A DNA stretch of 64,000 nt from Streptomyces lavendofoliae (GCF_014649735.1 NZ_BMTP01000002.1:489697-553696); one strand, 5' to 3'. Shown: positions 8,628-20,400, numbered from the stretch's first letter. Notes: generated by a model from the sequence alone, not told the origin. A program made the numbers and translations.

Positions 8628-10762
8628 GCACCACCGCTGAGCTTCTGAAGGGTGCGGCCGAGCTGTTCCCGGACGAGGTCGTCACCACCGCCCACGTACG
8701 GCACTTCGACCTGCCGTTCGGGGCGGGCCGGTTCGCGCTGATCACGCTGGACAACGGCTTCGACCACACCAAGCCGACCACCTTCGGGCCGCAGTCGCTG
8801 GCGAACCTCAACACCGCCATCGACCAGGTGGAGAAGGAGGCGGCCGAGGGCACGATCGTCGGTGCCGGCATCACCGGCAAGCCCTTCATCTTCGCCGTCG
8901 GCGCCGACCTCAAGGGCGTGGAGCTGCTGAAGCGCCACGAGGACGCGCTCGCCATCGGCAAGGGCGGCCACGACGTCTTCAAGCGGCTGTCGTCGCTGGG
9001 CGTGCCGACGTTCGCGTACTACAACGGCGCGGCGATGGGCGGCGGTGTCGAGGTCGGTCTGCACTGCACCTACCGCACCGTGTCGGCGGCTCTGCCGGCG
9101 TTCTCGCTGCCCGAGGTCTTCCTCGGCCTGGTCCCCGGCTGGGGCGGTTGCACCGTCCTGCCGAACCTGATCGGCGCCGACCGCGCGGTCTCGGTGATCA
9201 TCGAGAACTCGCTCAACCAGAACAAGCAGCTCAAGGGCGCGCAGGTCTACGAGCTCGGGATCGCCGACGCGATCTTCGAGGGCGCCGACTTCCTGGAGCA
9301 GTCGCTGCTGTGGACGGCGTCCGTCCTCAAGGGCGAGATCGTGGTGGAGCGCGCCGAGGTCGACCGCGGCGAGGGCTGGGACGCGGCGGTGGCCCGCGGC
9401 CGGTCCGTCGCGGACTCCAAGGTGCACGGCGCGGCCCCGGCCGCGTACCGCGCCCTGGACATCATCGAGGCGGCCAAGGACGGCGACCTCCAGAAGGGCT
9501 TCGACGCCGAGGACACCGCGCTGGCCGACCTCATCATGGGCGGCGAGCTGCGCTCCGGCATCTACGCCTTCAACCTGGTGCAGAAGCGGGCCAAGCGCCC
9601 GGCCGGCGCGCCGGACAAGAGCCTGGCCCGCCCGGTCACCAAGGTGGGCGTCGTCGGCGCCGGTCTGATGGCCTCGCAGCTGGCGCTGCTGTTCCTGCGC
9701 CGCCTGGAGGTGCCGGTCGTCCTGACGGACATCGACCAGGAGCGCGTCGACAAGGGCGTGGGCTACGTCCACGGCGAGATCGACAAGCTGCTCGGCAAGG
9801 GCCGCATCAACCAGGACAAGGCCAACCGCCTCAAGGGCCTGGTCTCGGGCGTCCTGGACAAGGCCGAGGGCTTCGCGGACGCGGACTTCATCATCGAGGC
9901 CGTGTTCGAGGAGATGTCGGTCAAGCAGAAGGTGTTCGCGGAGGTCGAGGCGGTCGCCCCGGCGCACGCGATCCTCGCCACCAACACCTCCTCGCTTTCG
10001 GTGTCGGAGATGGCCTCGAAGCTCCAGCACCCGGAGCGGGTCGTCGGTTTCCACTTCTTCAACCCGGTCGCGATCCTCCCGCTGCTGGAGATCGTCCGCG
10101 GTGAGCGGACCGACGACGCGTCGCTGGCGACCGCGTTCGGTGTCGCGAAGAAGCTGAAGAAGACGGCCGTCCTGACGAAGGACGCCCCGGCGTTCGTCGT
10201 GAACCGCATCCTCACCCGCTTCATGGGCGAGATCCAGAACGTCATCGACGAGGGCACCCCGGTCGAGACCGCGGAGAAGGCCATCGAGCCGCTCGGTCTG
10301 CCGATGTCGCCGCTGGTGCTCCTGGAGCTGGTCGGCCCGGCGATCGGTCTGCACGTCTCCGAGACCCTGAACCGCGCCTTCCCCGACCGCTTCACGGTCT
10401 CCCCGAACCTCGCCGCCGTCGTCAAGGCCGGCAAGCGCGGCTTCTACGTCTACTCCGCCGAGAACGGGTTCAAGCCCGAGCTGGACCCCGAGGTCGCGGC
10501 ACTGCTGAAGCAGGGCGACGTCGTCCTGACCGAGCAGCAGGTGCGGGACCGCGTCCTGGACGCGGTGGCGCAGGAGATCGGCCTGATGCTGGACGAGGGC
10601 GTCGTCGCCGAGGCCCAGGACATCGACCTGTGCCTCATCACGGGCGCCGGCTGGCCCTTCCACCTGGGCGGCATCACGCCGTACCTGGACCGCGAGGGTG
10701 TGTCGGAGCGCGTGAACGGCAAGCGTTTCCTGGCGCAGGGCGTGGCGAGCGTCCCGGCGTGA
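8624..10762 (+). CDS. fadB: 3-hydroxyacyl-CoA dehydrogenase / enoyl-CoA hydratase, multifunctional beta-oxidation protein
   Basis: 712 residues from a GTG at 8624 that overlaps the fadA stop. The N-terminal crotonase domain (about 1-300) has the oxyanion-hole segment FIFAVGADLKGV and the helix YYNGAAMGGGVEVGLHC. The middle domain (about 335-515) is an NAD-binding 3-hydroxyacyl-CoA dehydrogenase (VGVVGAGLMASQLALLF, then ATNTSSLSVSEMA and ERVVGFHFFNPV with the catalytic histidine region). The C-terminal 3HCDH helical domain begins at FVVNRILTRFMGE. The protein hydrates 2-enoyl-CoA and oxidises 3-hydroxyacyl-CoA, feeding FadA. The second glycine motif reads GAGLMAS rather than the common GAGTMG, which I take as a lineage trait. 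Confidence 0.95.
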   Translation: MSTTAELLKGAAELFPDEVVTTAHVRHFDLPFGAGRFALITLDNGFDHTKPTTFGPQSLANLNTAIDQVEKEAAEGTIVGAGITGKPFIFAVGADLKGVELLKRHEDALAIGKGGHDVFKRLSSLGVPTFAYYNGAAMGGGVEVGLHCTYRTVSAALPAFSLPEVFLGLVPGWGGCTVLPNLIGADRAVSVIIENSLNQNKQLKGAQVYELGIADAIFEGADFLEQSLLWTASVLKGEIVVERAEVDRGEGWDAAVARGRSVADSKVHGAAPAAYRALDIIEAAKDGDLQKGFDAEDTALADLIMGGELRSGIYAFNLVQKRAKRPAGAPDKSLARPVTKVGVVGAGLMASQLALLFLRRLEVPVVLTDIDQERVDKGVGYVHGEIDKLLGKGRINQDKANRLKGLVSGVLDKAEGFADADFIIEAVFEEMSVKQKVFAEVEAVAPAHAILATNTSSLSVSEMASKLQHPERVVGFHFFNPVAILPLLEIVRGERTDDASLATAFGVAKKLKKTAVLTKDAPAFVVNRILTRFMGEIQNVIDEGTPVETAEKAIEPLGLPMSPLVLLELVGPAIGLHVSETLNRAFPDRFTVSPNLAAVVKAGKRGFYVYSAENGFKPELDPEVAALLKQGDVVLTEQQVRDRVLDAVAQEIGLMLDEGVVAEAQDIDLCLITGAGWPFHLGGITPYLDREGVSERVNGKRFLAQGVASVPA

Positions 10763-10782
10763 CGCGTCGCCGAACAGCCTGA

Positions 10783-10820
10783 CGGACGGGCCGCGGGGAA
10801 CCTCCCCCGCGGCCCGTCCG
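10783..10820. terminator. Bidirectional hairpin between fadB and recQ
   Basis: A perfect 15-base-pair inverted repeat (10783-10797 with 10806-10820) with an 8-base loop lies 21 bases after the fadB stop, between convergent genes. Confidence 0.8.
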
Positions 10821-10979
10821 CCGTTTCCGGGCCCGGGCGGGGCCGAAACGGCTCCCAGCCGTCGTACCCCCGGCCCCCCACCCGCGTCAGGGGGGACCGG
10901 GAACGGTCACCGCCCCGGGAGGAACCGCCGCGAAGGCACCGCCCGGAGGGCGGAGGGCGGGGCGCAGGCGCCGGGGGCG

Positions 10980-12839
<1,860 letters not shown>

Positions 12840-13010
12840 CCGGCGATTCTACGAGTGACCGCCCCCGTCGGCCCAAACGGCGGACGGGGGCGGAAGCGCC
12901 GACCGGACGGACGGGACGCGCCCCGGCGGACGGGCGCGCCTCGGCGGGCCCCCCGTCGCCGGCGCGCCCCGCGGTGGCCTCCGTACGCCTCCCACGCGGC
13001 GCGCCACGCC

Positions 13011-14528
13011 CTACGGGGCCTTCGTCCCCAGCGGGCGCCCGCGGCGGCCCAGGCGGCTGTGGGAGCGCCCGTACAGGAAGTACACGACGATGCCGATCAG
13101 CATCCAGACGGCGAACCGGAACCACGTCTCGCCCGGCAGGTTGAGCATCAGCCACACCGAGGCGGCGACCGAGAGGATCGGGACGGCCGGCACCCAGGGG
13201 GTGCGGAACGCGCGGTGCAGGTCGGGACGGGTGCGGCGCAGGATGATCACGCCGAGGGCGACGACGACGAACGCGAACAGGGTGCCGATGTTCACCAGGG
13301 TCGCCAGCTCGTTGATGCTGGTGAAGCCGGCGATGATCGCGATGAGGACGCCGAGGAGGATCGTCGGCCGGTACGGGGTGCGGAACTTGGGGTGCGTGAC
13401 GGAGAAGAAGCGCGGCAGCAGCCCGTCGCGGCTCATGGCGAAGAACACCCGGGTCTGGCCGAGCAGCAGGATCAGGCAGACGGTGGTGAGGCCGACGGCG
13501 GCGCCGAAGCTGATGACGCCCGCGTAGAAGGGGTGCCCGGTGGCCTTGAAGGCGTCCGCCAGCGGGGCGCTCACCGACAGCTTGCTGTAGTGCTGCATGC
13601 CGGTGACGACGAGCGAGACGGCGACGTAGAGCACGGTGCAGATCAGGAGGGAGCCGAGGATGCCGCGCGGCATGTCGCGCTGCGGCAGCTTGGTCTCCTC
13701 CGCGGCCGTGGCCACCACGTCGAAGCCGATGAAGGCGAAGAAGACGACGGAGGCGGCGGTGAAGATGCCCATGACGCCGAAGTTCGTCGGCTCGTAGCCG
13801 AAGATCGTCTGGACCAGTGGCGCGTCCCAGCCGGACGAGGCGGGCGGGTTCACGGCGTCGGGGATGAACGGCGAGTAGTTGTCGCCGACGATGAAGAACA
13901 GACCCGCGATGATCACGATCATGACGACGGTGACCTTGATGGCCACGACCAGCGCCGTGATGTTGGCGGACAGCTTCATGCCGAGCACCAGGATCACGGT
14001 CAGGACCAGGACCAGCAGGAAGGCCAGGATGTCGAAGGTGCCCCCCGCGACGTCCGGCCCCTGGAGCGCGGCCGGCAGGTGCCAGTCGACGTTGTCCATC
14101 AGCGACCGCACGTAGCCCGACCACCCGACGGCGACGACCGCGGTGCCGAGGGCGAACTCCAGGACGAGGTCCCAGCCGATGATCCAGGCCGGCAGCTCGC
14201 CGAGGGAGGCGTACGCGAAGGTGTACGCCGACCCGGCCACCGGCACCGTCGAGGCGAACTCGGCGTAGCAGAGGGCGGCCAGCGCGCAGACGATGCCCGC
14301 CGTGACGAAGGCCAGCGCGGTGGCCGGCCCGGCGGTCTCCTTGGCCACCTTGCCCGTGAGGACGAAGATGCCCGTGCCGATGATGACGCCGACTCCGAAG
14401 ACCGTCAGGTCCCAGGCGGACAGCGACTTCCTCAGTGCGTGTTCGGGTTCCTCGGTGTCCTGGATCGATTGCTCGACGCTCTTTGTCCGGAACATCCCGG
14501 TGTCGCGTGACTGCTGGCCCATACTCAC
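13011..14528 (-). CDS. APC-superfamily amino acid permease
   Basis: 505 residues. The GTG at 14528 is chosen because GGAGGT lies 6 bases upstream; an ATG two codons later is the alternative. The N-terminus has about 45 cytosolic residues, then LTVFGVGVIIGTGIFVLTG, the glycine-rich TM1 substrate motif of APC transporters. About twelve hydrophobic segments follow, with SAYTFAYASLGELPAWIIGW (TM3), FFAFIGFDVVATAAEE (TM6) and GQTRVFFAMSRDGLLP (TM8-loop) all family signatures. It belongs with the cationic amino acid transporter-like permeases; the substrate cannot be read from sequence. It sits between dxs and recQ on the same strand. Confidence 0.9.
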   Translation of the reverse strand: MSMGQQSRDTGMFRTKSVEQSIQDTEEPEHALRKSLSAWDLTVFGVGVIIGTGIFVLTGKVAKETAGPATALAFVTAGIVCALAALCYAEFASTVPVAGSAYTFAYASLGELPAWIIGWDLVLEFALGTAVVAVGWSGYVRSLMDNVDWHLPAALQGPDVAGGTFDILAFLLVLVLTVILVLGMKLSANITALVVAIKVTVVMIVIIAGLFFIVGDNYSPFIPDAVNPPASSGWDAPLVQTIFGYEPTNFGVMGIFTAASVVFFAFIGFDVVATAAEETKLPQRDMPRGILGSLLICTVLYVAVSLVVTGMQHYSKLSVSAPLADAFKATGHPFYAGVISFGAAVGLTTVCLILLLGQTRVFFAMSRDGLLPRFFSVTHPKFRTPYRPTILLGVLIAIIAGFTSINELATLVNIGTLFAFVVVALGVIILRRTRPDLHRAFRTPWVPAVPILSVAASVWLMLNLPGETWFRFAVWMLIGIVVYFLYGRSHSRLGRRGRPLGTKAP

Positions 14529-14679
14529 CGGCGTACCTCCGTAGCCATCGGCCTTCACCGCCCATGATCGAGAGGGGCGCGGGACGGCGCCCGCCCTGGG
14601 AGGCCCTTTCACACGAATGGACCGGCCGGAAACCCCTCGGGGTGCTCCGACCGGCCCAATGCGCGGCGTTCCGGACAGG

Positions 14680-16593
14680 TCAGTCGCGCGCGGCCTCGAC
14701 CTCGGCCCGCTCGTACCGGCCGTCCAGCTTGGAGACCAGGCCGGTGACCTGGCGGGCGATGTCCGGGGCGGTGAGCCCGATCTCGGCCATGACCTCCTTG
14801 CGGGAGGCGTGGTCGAGGAAGCGCGGCGGGATGCCGAAGTCGCGCAGCGGGACGTCGACACCGGCGTCCCGCAGCGCCTGGGCGACCGCGCAGCCGACGC
14901 CGCCGACGCGGCCGTTGTCCTCGACGGTCACGACGACGCGGTGGCGGTCGGCGAGCGGCGCCATGGCCTCGTCGACCGGCTTGACCCAGCGGGGGTCGAC
15001 GACGGTGGTGGAGATGCCCTGCTGGTCGAGCAGGCCGGCGATCTCCAGGCACATGGGCGCGAGCGCGCCGACGGAGACCAGCAGCACGTCCGGCCTGTCG
15101 GTGCCGGCCTCGCGCAGCACGTCCATGCCGCCGATCCGTCCCACGGCCTCGACGGCGGGGCCGACCGCGCCCTTGGAGTAGCGCACCACGGTCGGCGCGT
15201 CGTCGACCTCCACGGCCTCGCGCAGCTGGGCGCGGACCTGGTCGGCGTCGCGCGGGGCGGCGATCCGCAGGCCGGGGACGACCTGGAGGATCGACATGTC
15301 CCACATGCCGTTGTGGGAGGCGCCGTCGGTGCCGGTGATACCGGCCCGGTCGAGGACGAAGGTCACGCCGCACTTGTGCAGGGCGACGTCCATGAGGACC
15401 TGGTCGAAGGCGCGGTTGAGGAAGGTGGCGTAGACGGCGAAGACCGGGTGGAGCCCGCCGGTGGCGAGGCCGGCCGCGGAGACGGCGCCGTGCTGCTCGG
15501 CGATGCCGACGTCGTACACCCGGTCGGGGAAGGCCTTGGCGAACTTGTCGAGGCCGACCGGCTGGAGCATGGCCGCGGTGATGGCGACGACGTCCTCGCG
15601 CTCGTGGCCGAGCTTGACCATCTCGTCGGCGAAGACGCCGGTCCAGTCGGCACCGGAGGTGGAGATCGGCAGGCCGGTGTCGGGGTGGATCTTGCCGACG
15701 GCGTGGAAGCGGTCGGCCTCGTCCGCGAGGGCGGGCTGGTAGCCGCGGCCCTTCTCGGTGAGGCAGTGCACGATCACCGGTCCGCCGAACCGCTTGGCCC
15801 GGGTCAGCGCGGACTCCAGGGCCTCGATGTCGTGGCCGTCGATGGGGCCGACGTACTTCAGGCCGAGGTCCTCGAACATGCCCTGCGGCGCGATGAAGTC
15901 CTTCAGGCCCTTCTTGGCGCCGTGCAGCGTCTCGTACAGCGGCCTGCCCACGACCGGCGTGCGGTCGAGGATCTCCTTCGTACGGGCCAGGAAGCGCTCG
16001 TAGCCGTCGGTGGTGCGGAGCGTGGCGAGGTGGTTGGCGAGGCCGCCGATCGTCGGGGCGTAGGAGCGCTCGTTGTCGTTGACGACGATGACGAGCGGGC
16101 GGTCCTTGGCCTCGGCGATGTTGTTGAGCGCCTCCCAGGCCATGCCGCCGGTGAGGGCGCCGTCACCGATGACGGCGACGACGTGGTCGTCCCGGTCGAG
16201 GACCTCGTTGGCCTTGGCGAGGCCGTCGGCCCAGCCGAGGACGGTGGAGGCGTGGCTGTTCTCGATGACGTCGTGCTCGGACTCGGCGCGCGCCGGGTAG
16301 CCGGACAGGCCGCCCTTCATCTTCAGCCGGGAGAAGTCCTGGCGGCCGGTGAGCAGCTTGTGGACGTAGGACTGGTGACCGGTGTCCCAGAGGATCTTGT
16401 CCTTGGGGGACTCGAAGACCCGGTGCAGGGCGATGGTCAGCTCGACCACGCCCAGGTTGGGACCGAGGTGGCCGCCGGTCTTGGAGACGGCGTCCACCAG
16501 GAAGGACCGGATCTCCGCGGCCAGCTGGTCCAGCTGCTCCGGGGAGAGCCGGTCGAGATCGCGCGGGCCCGTGATACGGGTCAGCAGAGCCAC
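14680..16593 (-). CDS. dxs: 1-deoxy-D-xylulose-5-phosphate synthase
   Basis: 637 residues from a GTG at 16593 with AAGGAGG 5 bases upstream. It condenses pyruvate and glyceraldehyde-3-phosphate with thiamine diphosphate, the first step of the MEP isoprenoid pathway. Signatures: [15 protein letters not shown] with the catalytic histidine, the ThDP/Mg motif [26 protein letters not shown], the transketolase central-domain segment [18 protein letters not shown] with its glutamate, and [18 protein letters not shown] in the C-terminal domain. Streptomycetes generally carry two dxs copies, so this need not be the only one. The gene is transcribed alone, leftward. Confidence 0.96.
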   Translation of the reverse strand: MALLTRITGPRDLDRLSPEQLDQLAAEIRSFLVDAVSKTGGHLGPNLGVVELTIALHRVFESPKDKILWDTGHQSYVHKLLTGRQDFSRLKMKGGLSGYPARAESEHDVIENSHASTVLGWADGLAKANEVLDRDDHVVAVIGDGALTGGMAWEALNNIAEAKDRPLVIVVNDNERSYAPTIGGLANHLATLRTTDGYERFLARTKEILDRTPVVGRPLYETLHGAKKGLKDFIAPQGMFEDLGLKYVGPIDGHDIEALESALTRAKRFGGPVIVHCLTEKGRGYQPALADEADRFHAVGKIHPDTGLPISTSGADWTGVFADEMVKLGHEREDVVAITAAMLQPVGLDKFAKAFPDRVYDVGIAEQHGAVSAAGLATGGLHPVFAVYATFLNRAFDQVLMDVALHKCGVTFVLDRAGITGTDGASHNGMWDMSILQVVPGLRIAAPRDADQVRAQLREAVEVDDAPTVVRYSKGAVGPAVEAVGRIGGMDVLREAGTDRPDVLLVSVGALAPMCLEIAGLLDQQGISTTVVDPRWVKPVDEAMAPLADRHRVVVTVEDNGRVGGVGCAVAQALRDAGVDVPLRDFGIPPRFLDHASRKEVMAEIGLTAPDIARQVTGLVSKLDGRYERAEVEAARD

Positions 16594-16710
16594 CCGTGCC
16601 TCCTTGCGTGTTGAGCTGGTCGAGCTGCCGATTTGGTCGAGTCTAGTGTTCCGCGCCTGGCGGTGGTCATCGGGCGGTGCGTAACGCGTCGCCCCAGTGG
16701 CTCGGACGCA

Positions 16711-16747
16711 GCAATGCCCGGCGCCGGTTGAGGGCGCCGGGCATTGC
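16711..16747 (-). terminator. Terminator downstream of xylH
   Basis: A perfect 15-base-pair stem (16711-16725 with 16733-16747) with a 7-base loop begins 33 bases after the xylH stop codon. It separates the sugar transporter operon from dxs. Confidence 0.8.
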
Positions 16748-16779
16748 GGTGGTCACATTCGACCACGGATGTGCTCACA

Positions 16780-18063
16780 CTACGCGCGACCTGCGGTCTT
16801 CTGCGTACGGCGGGAGACCGAGTCGATCACGACGGCGGCGAGGAGCACCGCGCCGGTGATCATGTACTGGATCTCGGACGCCATGCCGAGCATGTTCAGG
16901 CCCTGCTGGATCGACTGGATCACAATCATGCCGAGCAGCGCGGACCAGACCTTGCCGCGGCCGCCGAAGAGGCTGGTGCCGCCGATGACGGCCGCGGCGA
17001 TGACGAGCATCAGGGTGTTGCCGCCGCCCAGGCTCTTGGTGGCGCCGCCGGAGAGGCTGGCCACGAAGAGGCCGCCGAAGGCGGCGAGCAGGCCGGAGAG
17101 ACCGAAGACCAGGATGCGGACCCGGTCGACGTTGATGCCGGCGCGGCGGGCCGCCTCGGCGTTGCCGCCGACCGCGAAGACCTGCCGGCCGAAGGTGGTG
17201 CGGCGGGCGACGAAGTCGGCGACGACCAGGACCGCCAGGAAGAGGACCAGCGCGAGCGGCAGCCCGCGGGCGCCGGCGGGCTCGTTGAGGACGTACGCCA
17301 CGACGAAGCACAGGACGGCGACAAAGCCGGCGCGCAGCACGATCTCGCTGACCGGGCGGGCCGGGAGCGCGGCGGCCTTGCGGCGCTTGCTGTCCAGCAG
17401 GAGCGAGCCGGCGTAGGCGAGGACGGCGACCAGGGCGAGGCCGTACGCGGCGGCCTTGTCCTCGAAGTAGTAGCCGGTCAGATGCTCCACGACGCTGCCG
17501 GTCGGCGCGTTGATGGAGCCCTCCTGGCCCATGAGCCAGATCTGCAGGCCGCTCCAGCCGAGGAAGCCGGCGAGGGTGACGACGAAGGCCGGCACGCCGA
17601 TCTTGGCGAAGAAGAAGCCGTGGAGCAGGCCGAGGGCGAGGCCGGACAGGACGGCGATGGCGACGGCCAGCCAGTCGTTCATGCCGTTGCTGACGTTGAG
17701 CACCGCCCACACGGCGGCGCCGACGCCGGCGACGGAACCCACCGACAGGTCGATCTCGCCGAGGATGAGCACGAAGACGATGCCGACCGCCATGATGCCG
17801 AGGCCGGAGGTGTAGACGGCGATGTTGGCGACGGAGCTGGCGGAGAGGAAGTTGCCGTTCTGCGACTGGAACACGATCGCGATGACGATCAGGCCGATGA
17901 ACACGGGCAGGGAGCCCAGCTCACCGCCGCGCACCTTGCGGGTGAACTCGGTCCAGTAGCCCTTGAGGCCCTCCTCGCGTACCAGGAGGCGCGGGTCGAC
18001 GGCCGGGACGGGGGCCGCGGACTGCTCCGCGTCCGGGGCGGGGGTCTTGGTGAGGTCGCTCAC
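16780..18063 (-). CDS. xylH: Xylose-type sugar ABC transporter permease
   Basis: 427 residues from a GTG at 18063 that overlaps the xylG stop (GTGA). The protein is very hydrophobic, with about ten to eleven membrane segments after a roughly 45-residue cytosolic N-terminus. VFVLILGEIDLSVGSVAGVGAA and NTLMLVIAAAVIGGTSLFGGRG are signatures of the RbsC/XylH permease family of carbohydrate uptake transporters. It should form a homodimeric channel with XylG as ATPase and XylF as binding protein. In S. coelicolor the equivalent genes next to rok7B7 are called xylFGH and serve xylose uptake (known from the literature). The gene is the last of the operon and ends before a strong hairpin. Confidence 0.93.
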   Translation of the reverse strand: MSDLTKTPAPDAEQSAAPVPAVDPRLLVREEGLKGYWTEFTRKVRGGELGSLPVFIGLIVIAIVFQSQNGNFLSASSVANIAVYTSGLGIMAVGIVFVLILGEIDLSVGSVAGVGAAVWAVLNVSNGMNDWLAVAIAVLSGLALGLLHGFFFAKIGVPAFVVTLAGFLGWSGLQIWLMGQEGSINAPTGSVVEHLTGYYFEDKAAAYGLALVAVLAYAGSLLLDSKRRKAAALPARPVSEIVLRAGFVAVLCFVVAYVLNEPAGARGLPLALVLFLAVLVVADFVARRTTFGRQVFAVGGNAEAARRAGINVDRVRILVFGLSGLLAAFGGLFVASLSGGATKSLGGGNTLMLVIAAAVIGGTSLFGGRGKVWSALLGMIVIQSIQQGLNMLGMASEIQYMITGAVLLAAVVIDSVSRRTQKTAGRA

Positions 18064-18845
18064 TTCGCGTCCTCCTTCGTGGCCGTACGCGCCTGCCGGC
18101 GGGTCACGGCGTTGTCCGTGGCGCCGGTGATCGCGGCGATGATCGTTTCGTGGGTGGTGTCCTTGACGTCGAAGACACCGTTGTTACGGCCCAGGCGCAG
18201 GACGGCGACCTTGTCGGCGACGGCGCGGACATCGGCCATGTTGTGGCTGATGAGGATGACGCCGTGGCCGCGCTCGCGCAGCCGCTCGACCAGGTCGAGC
18301 ACCTGGGCGGTCTGCTCGACGCCGAGGGCGGCGGTCGGCTCGTCCAGGATGACGACCTTGGGGTCGCCGATCAGGGCACGGGCGATGGCGACGACCTGGC
18401 GCTGACCGCCGGAGAGGGCGGCGACCGGGATGCGGACGCTGGGGATGCGGATGGACAGGGTGTCCAGCAGCTCCTTGGCGCGCTTCTCCATCGCGATCTC
18501 GTCGAGGACGGAGAGGCTCTTCAGCTCGCTGCCCAGGAAGAGGTTGGCGACGACGTCGAGGTTGTCGCAGAGGGCCAGGTCCTGGTAGACGGTCGCGACC
18601 CCGAGGTCCTGGGCGTCGTTCGGCCGCTGGATCTTGACCTCGTCGCCCTCCCACTCGATGGCGCCTTCATCGATGGGGTGGACCCCCGAGATGGTCTTGA
18701 CGAGCGTCGACTTGCCGGCGCCGTTGTCGCCGACCAGGGCGACGACCTCACCGGCGTGGATCTCCAGGTCTACGTCGGTGAGCGCTTGGACGGCGCCGAA
18801 CCGCTTGGAGACTCCGCGCAACGCCAACACGGGCGTAGCGAACAC
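18060..18845 (-). CDS. xylG: Xylose-type sugar ABC transporter ATP-binding protein (single-domain)
   Basis: 261 residues. The GTG at 18845 is preferred: AAGGAG lies 9-10 bases upstream, whereas the ATG at 18854 abuts that same sequence. Motifs: Walker A VGDNGAGKSTLVK, Q-loop TVYQDLALCDNL, signature LSGGQRQVVAIARAL, Walker B VVILDEPTAALG and switch LISHNM. Sugar ATPases of the RbsA/XylG class usually have two fused ABC domains near 500 residues. This one has a single domain, like FrcA of the fructose/xylose branch, so two copies must dimerise. It is separated from xylF by an unusually long 386-base gap but overlaps xylH. Confidence 0.93.
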   Translation of the reverse strand: MFATPVLALRGVSKRFGAVQALTDVDLEIHAGEVVALVGDNGAGKSTLVKTISGVHPIDEGAIEWEGDEVKIQRPNDAQDLGVATVYQDLALCDNLDVVANLFLGSELKSLSVLDEIAMEKRAKELLDTLSIRIPSVRIPVAALSGGQRQVVAIARALIGDPKVVILDEPTAALGVEQTAQVLDLVERLRERGHGVILISHNMADVRAVADKVAVLRLGRNNGVFDVKDTTHETIIAAITGATDNAVTRRQARTATKEDAK

Positions 18846-19231
18846 GTGAATCATCTCCTTCGCCGCCTGTCCGGCGGGGATGGTGGTACGTGGAGCGTGA
18901 AGGGGAACCGGCCCGGCCGGCCCGGTGCGGGCCGCCCGCCGGGTCCGTGACGTCCGTGGCGGACGCCCGTCCGTCCGCCTGTCCGCCCGGTCGTCCGTCC
19001 GCCCGTCCGCACTTCCGTGGTGGACGGCGTGCGCCGTGGCACGGCGGGCGGGGCGGTTCGGGGTGCGCGGTTGCGGGCGTGCGGGTCGGGCCGTGGGGCG
19101 CGGGGCGCCCCTGGACGGGCCGGGTGCGGCGGCCGTTGCCGGCCGGGGGTCCGGGTGGTGAGTCCGGCGCCCGCCCGCGCTTGCGGGGCGTGGAGGGGCG
19201 GGCGCCGGACCGGTACGGGAGGGCCGGACGG
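18846..19231. other. Long gap between xylF and xylG with short repeats
   Basis: 386 bases without a supported gene. A run of imperfect CGTCCGTCCG/CTGTCCGCCCG repeats lies at about 18967-19012, and the rest is G+C-rich with weak self-complementarity. Such a gap inside an ABC operon suggests a processing or attenuation site giving more binding protein than transporter; that is an inference. I see no clear promoter. Confidence 0.5.
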
Positions 19232-20329
19232 CTACTTGATGCCGGCGGCGGCGCAGGCGGCCTGGTACTCGGCCGTGCAGATGTCCGCGGCCTTGTAGAC
19301 CTTGTCCGCGATGATCGTGGAGGCGATGTTCTCCTTGGTCACGATCTGCGCGTCGTACAGCTTGGCCGGGATGTCCTTGAACTCGCCGGTGAGGCTGGTG
19401 ACCTTGGTCGGGGTCAGGGAGGCGATGTCCTCGCCCTTGAGGAGCTTGACCGCGATCTCGGCGGTGGTCTCGGCCTCCGGCTTGATCTGCTTGTAGATCG
19501 TGAAGGCCTGCTCACCCGACAGGATGCGCTGGAGACCCGCGAGCTCGGCGTCCTGGCCGCCGACCGGGACCTTGACGCCCTGCTTCTTGAGGGCGGTGAT
19601 GATGCCGCCGGCCATGCCGTCGTTAGCGGAGTAGACGCCCTGGAAGCCGTTCTTGCCCAGGGAGTCGATGGCGGCACCCATCTTCTTGTTGGCCTCGTCC
19701 GGCGACCAGTCCGGGATGTCCTGTTCGTAGACGACCTTCTTCACGCCGGTGTCCAGGACGCTGTGGGCGCCCTTCTTGAACAGCGGGGCGTTGGGGTCGG
19801 TCGGCGAGCCGTTGATCATGACAACGTTGCTCTCCTTGGCCTTGGCGCCCAGCGCCTTGACCAGGCCCTCGCCCTGGAGGCGGCCGATCTTCTCGTTGTC
19901 GTAGCTGACGTAGGCGGAGATCGGGCCCTCGGCGAGGCGGTCGTACGCGACCACCTTGACGCCCTTCTTCTCCGCCTGCTGCACCCAGGACTTGGTGGCC
20001 TTGTAGTCGACCGCGTCCAGGATGATCACCTTGACGCCCTGCGTGACCAGAGCGTCGAACTGCTTCTTCTGGGTCTCGGTGTCCTGCGCGGCGTTGTTGT
20101 ACTTGACCTCGCAGTCGCCGCACAGTTCCTCGATCTTCGCCTCGATGATCGGGCGGTCGAACGTCTCGTAGCGGGTCGTCTTGTTCTCCGGCAGCAGCAG
20201 GCCGATGGTCTTGCTGTCGCCTCCGCCGCCGGCGGTGTCACCGTCGCCCGCCTTGCCACAAGCGGCGAGGGAAGCGGCCATCGATACCGCCGCCGTGCCT
20301 ATGACGATGCGTCGCGTCATTGCGTTCAT
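19232..20329 (-). CDS. xylF: Xylose-binding lipoprotein of sugar ABC transporter
   Basis: 365 residues from the ATG at 20329, with GGAGG 8 bases upstream. The N-terminal RRIVIGTAAVSMAASLAAC is a lipoprotein signal with its lipid-modified cysteine. The mature part has the periplasmic-binding-protein type I fold: KTIGLLLPENKTTRYETFDRP, a DALVTQGVKVIILDAVD segment, YVSYDNEKIGRLQGEGL in the hinge, and GVYSANDGMAGGIITALKKQG. These match XylF-type D-xylose-binding proteins. It captures sugar at the outer membrane face and hands it to XylH. The gene lies 121 bases downstream of rok7B7 on the same strand, with operator-like repeats in between. Confidence 0.93.
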   Translation of the reverse strand: MNAMTRRIVIGTAAVSMAASLAACGKAGDGDTAGGGGDSKTIGLLLPENKTTRYETFDRPIIEAKIEELCGDCEVKYNNAAQDTETQKKQFDALVTQGVKVIILDAVDYKATKSWVQQAEKKGVKVVAYDRLAEGPISAYVSYDNEKIGRLQGEGLVKALGAKAKESNVVMINGSPTDPNAPLFKKGAHSVLDTGVKKVVYEQDIPDWSPDEANKKMGAAIDSLGKNGFQGVYSANDGMAGGIITALKKQGVKVPVGGQDAELAGLQRILSGEQAFTIYKQIKPEAETTAEIAVKLLKGEDIASLTPTKVTSLTGEFKDIPAKLYDAQIVTKENIASTIIADKVYKAADICTAEYQAACAAAGIK

Positions 20330-20355
20330 GTGGGTTGCCTCCCTGACGAGGCCGC

Positions 20356-20400
20356 GACGTTGCGGCCGAGGTGGCGTGAAGTCAACTCGGCCGCAACGTC
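20356..20400. promoter_or_regulatory. Perfect 15-bp inverted repeat upstream of xylF
   Basis: GACGTTGCGGCCGAG (20356-20370) is exactly complementary to CTCGGCCGCAACGTC (20386-20400), with a 15-base spacer. It lies 27 bases upstream of the xylF start and 51 bases after the rok7B7 stop. It may terminate rok7B7 or act as an operator or attenuator for xylFGH; the sequence alone does not decide. Confidence 0.65.

Noticed and set aside
18846..19231. A small gene in the xylF-xylG gap
   Set aside because: Short frames there are Arg/Pro/Gly repeats without a ribosome site or recognisable sequence.
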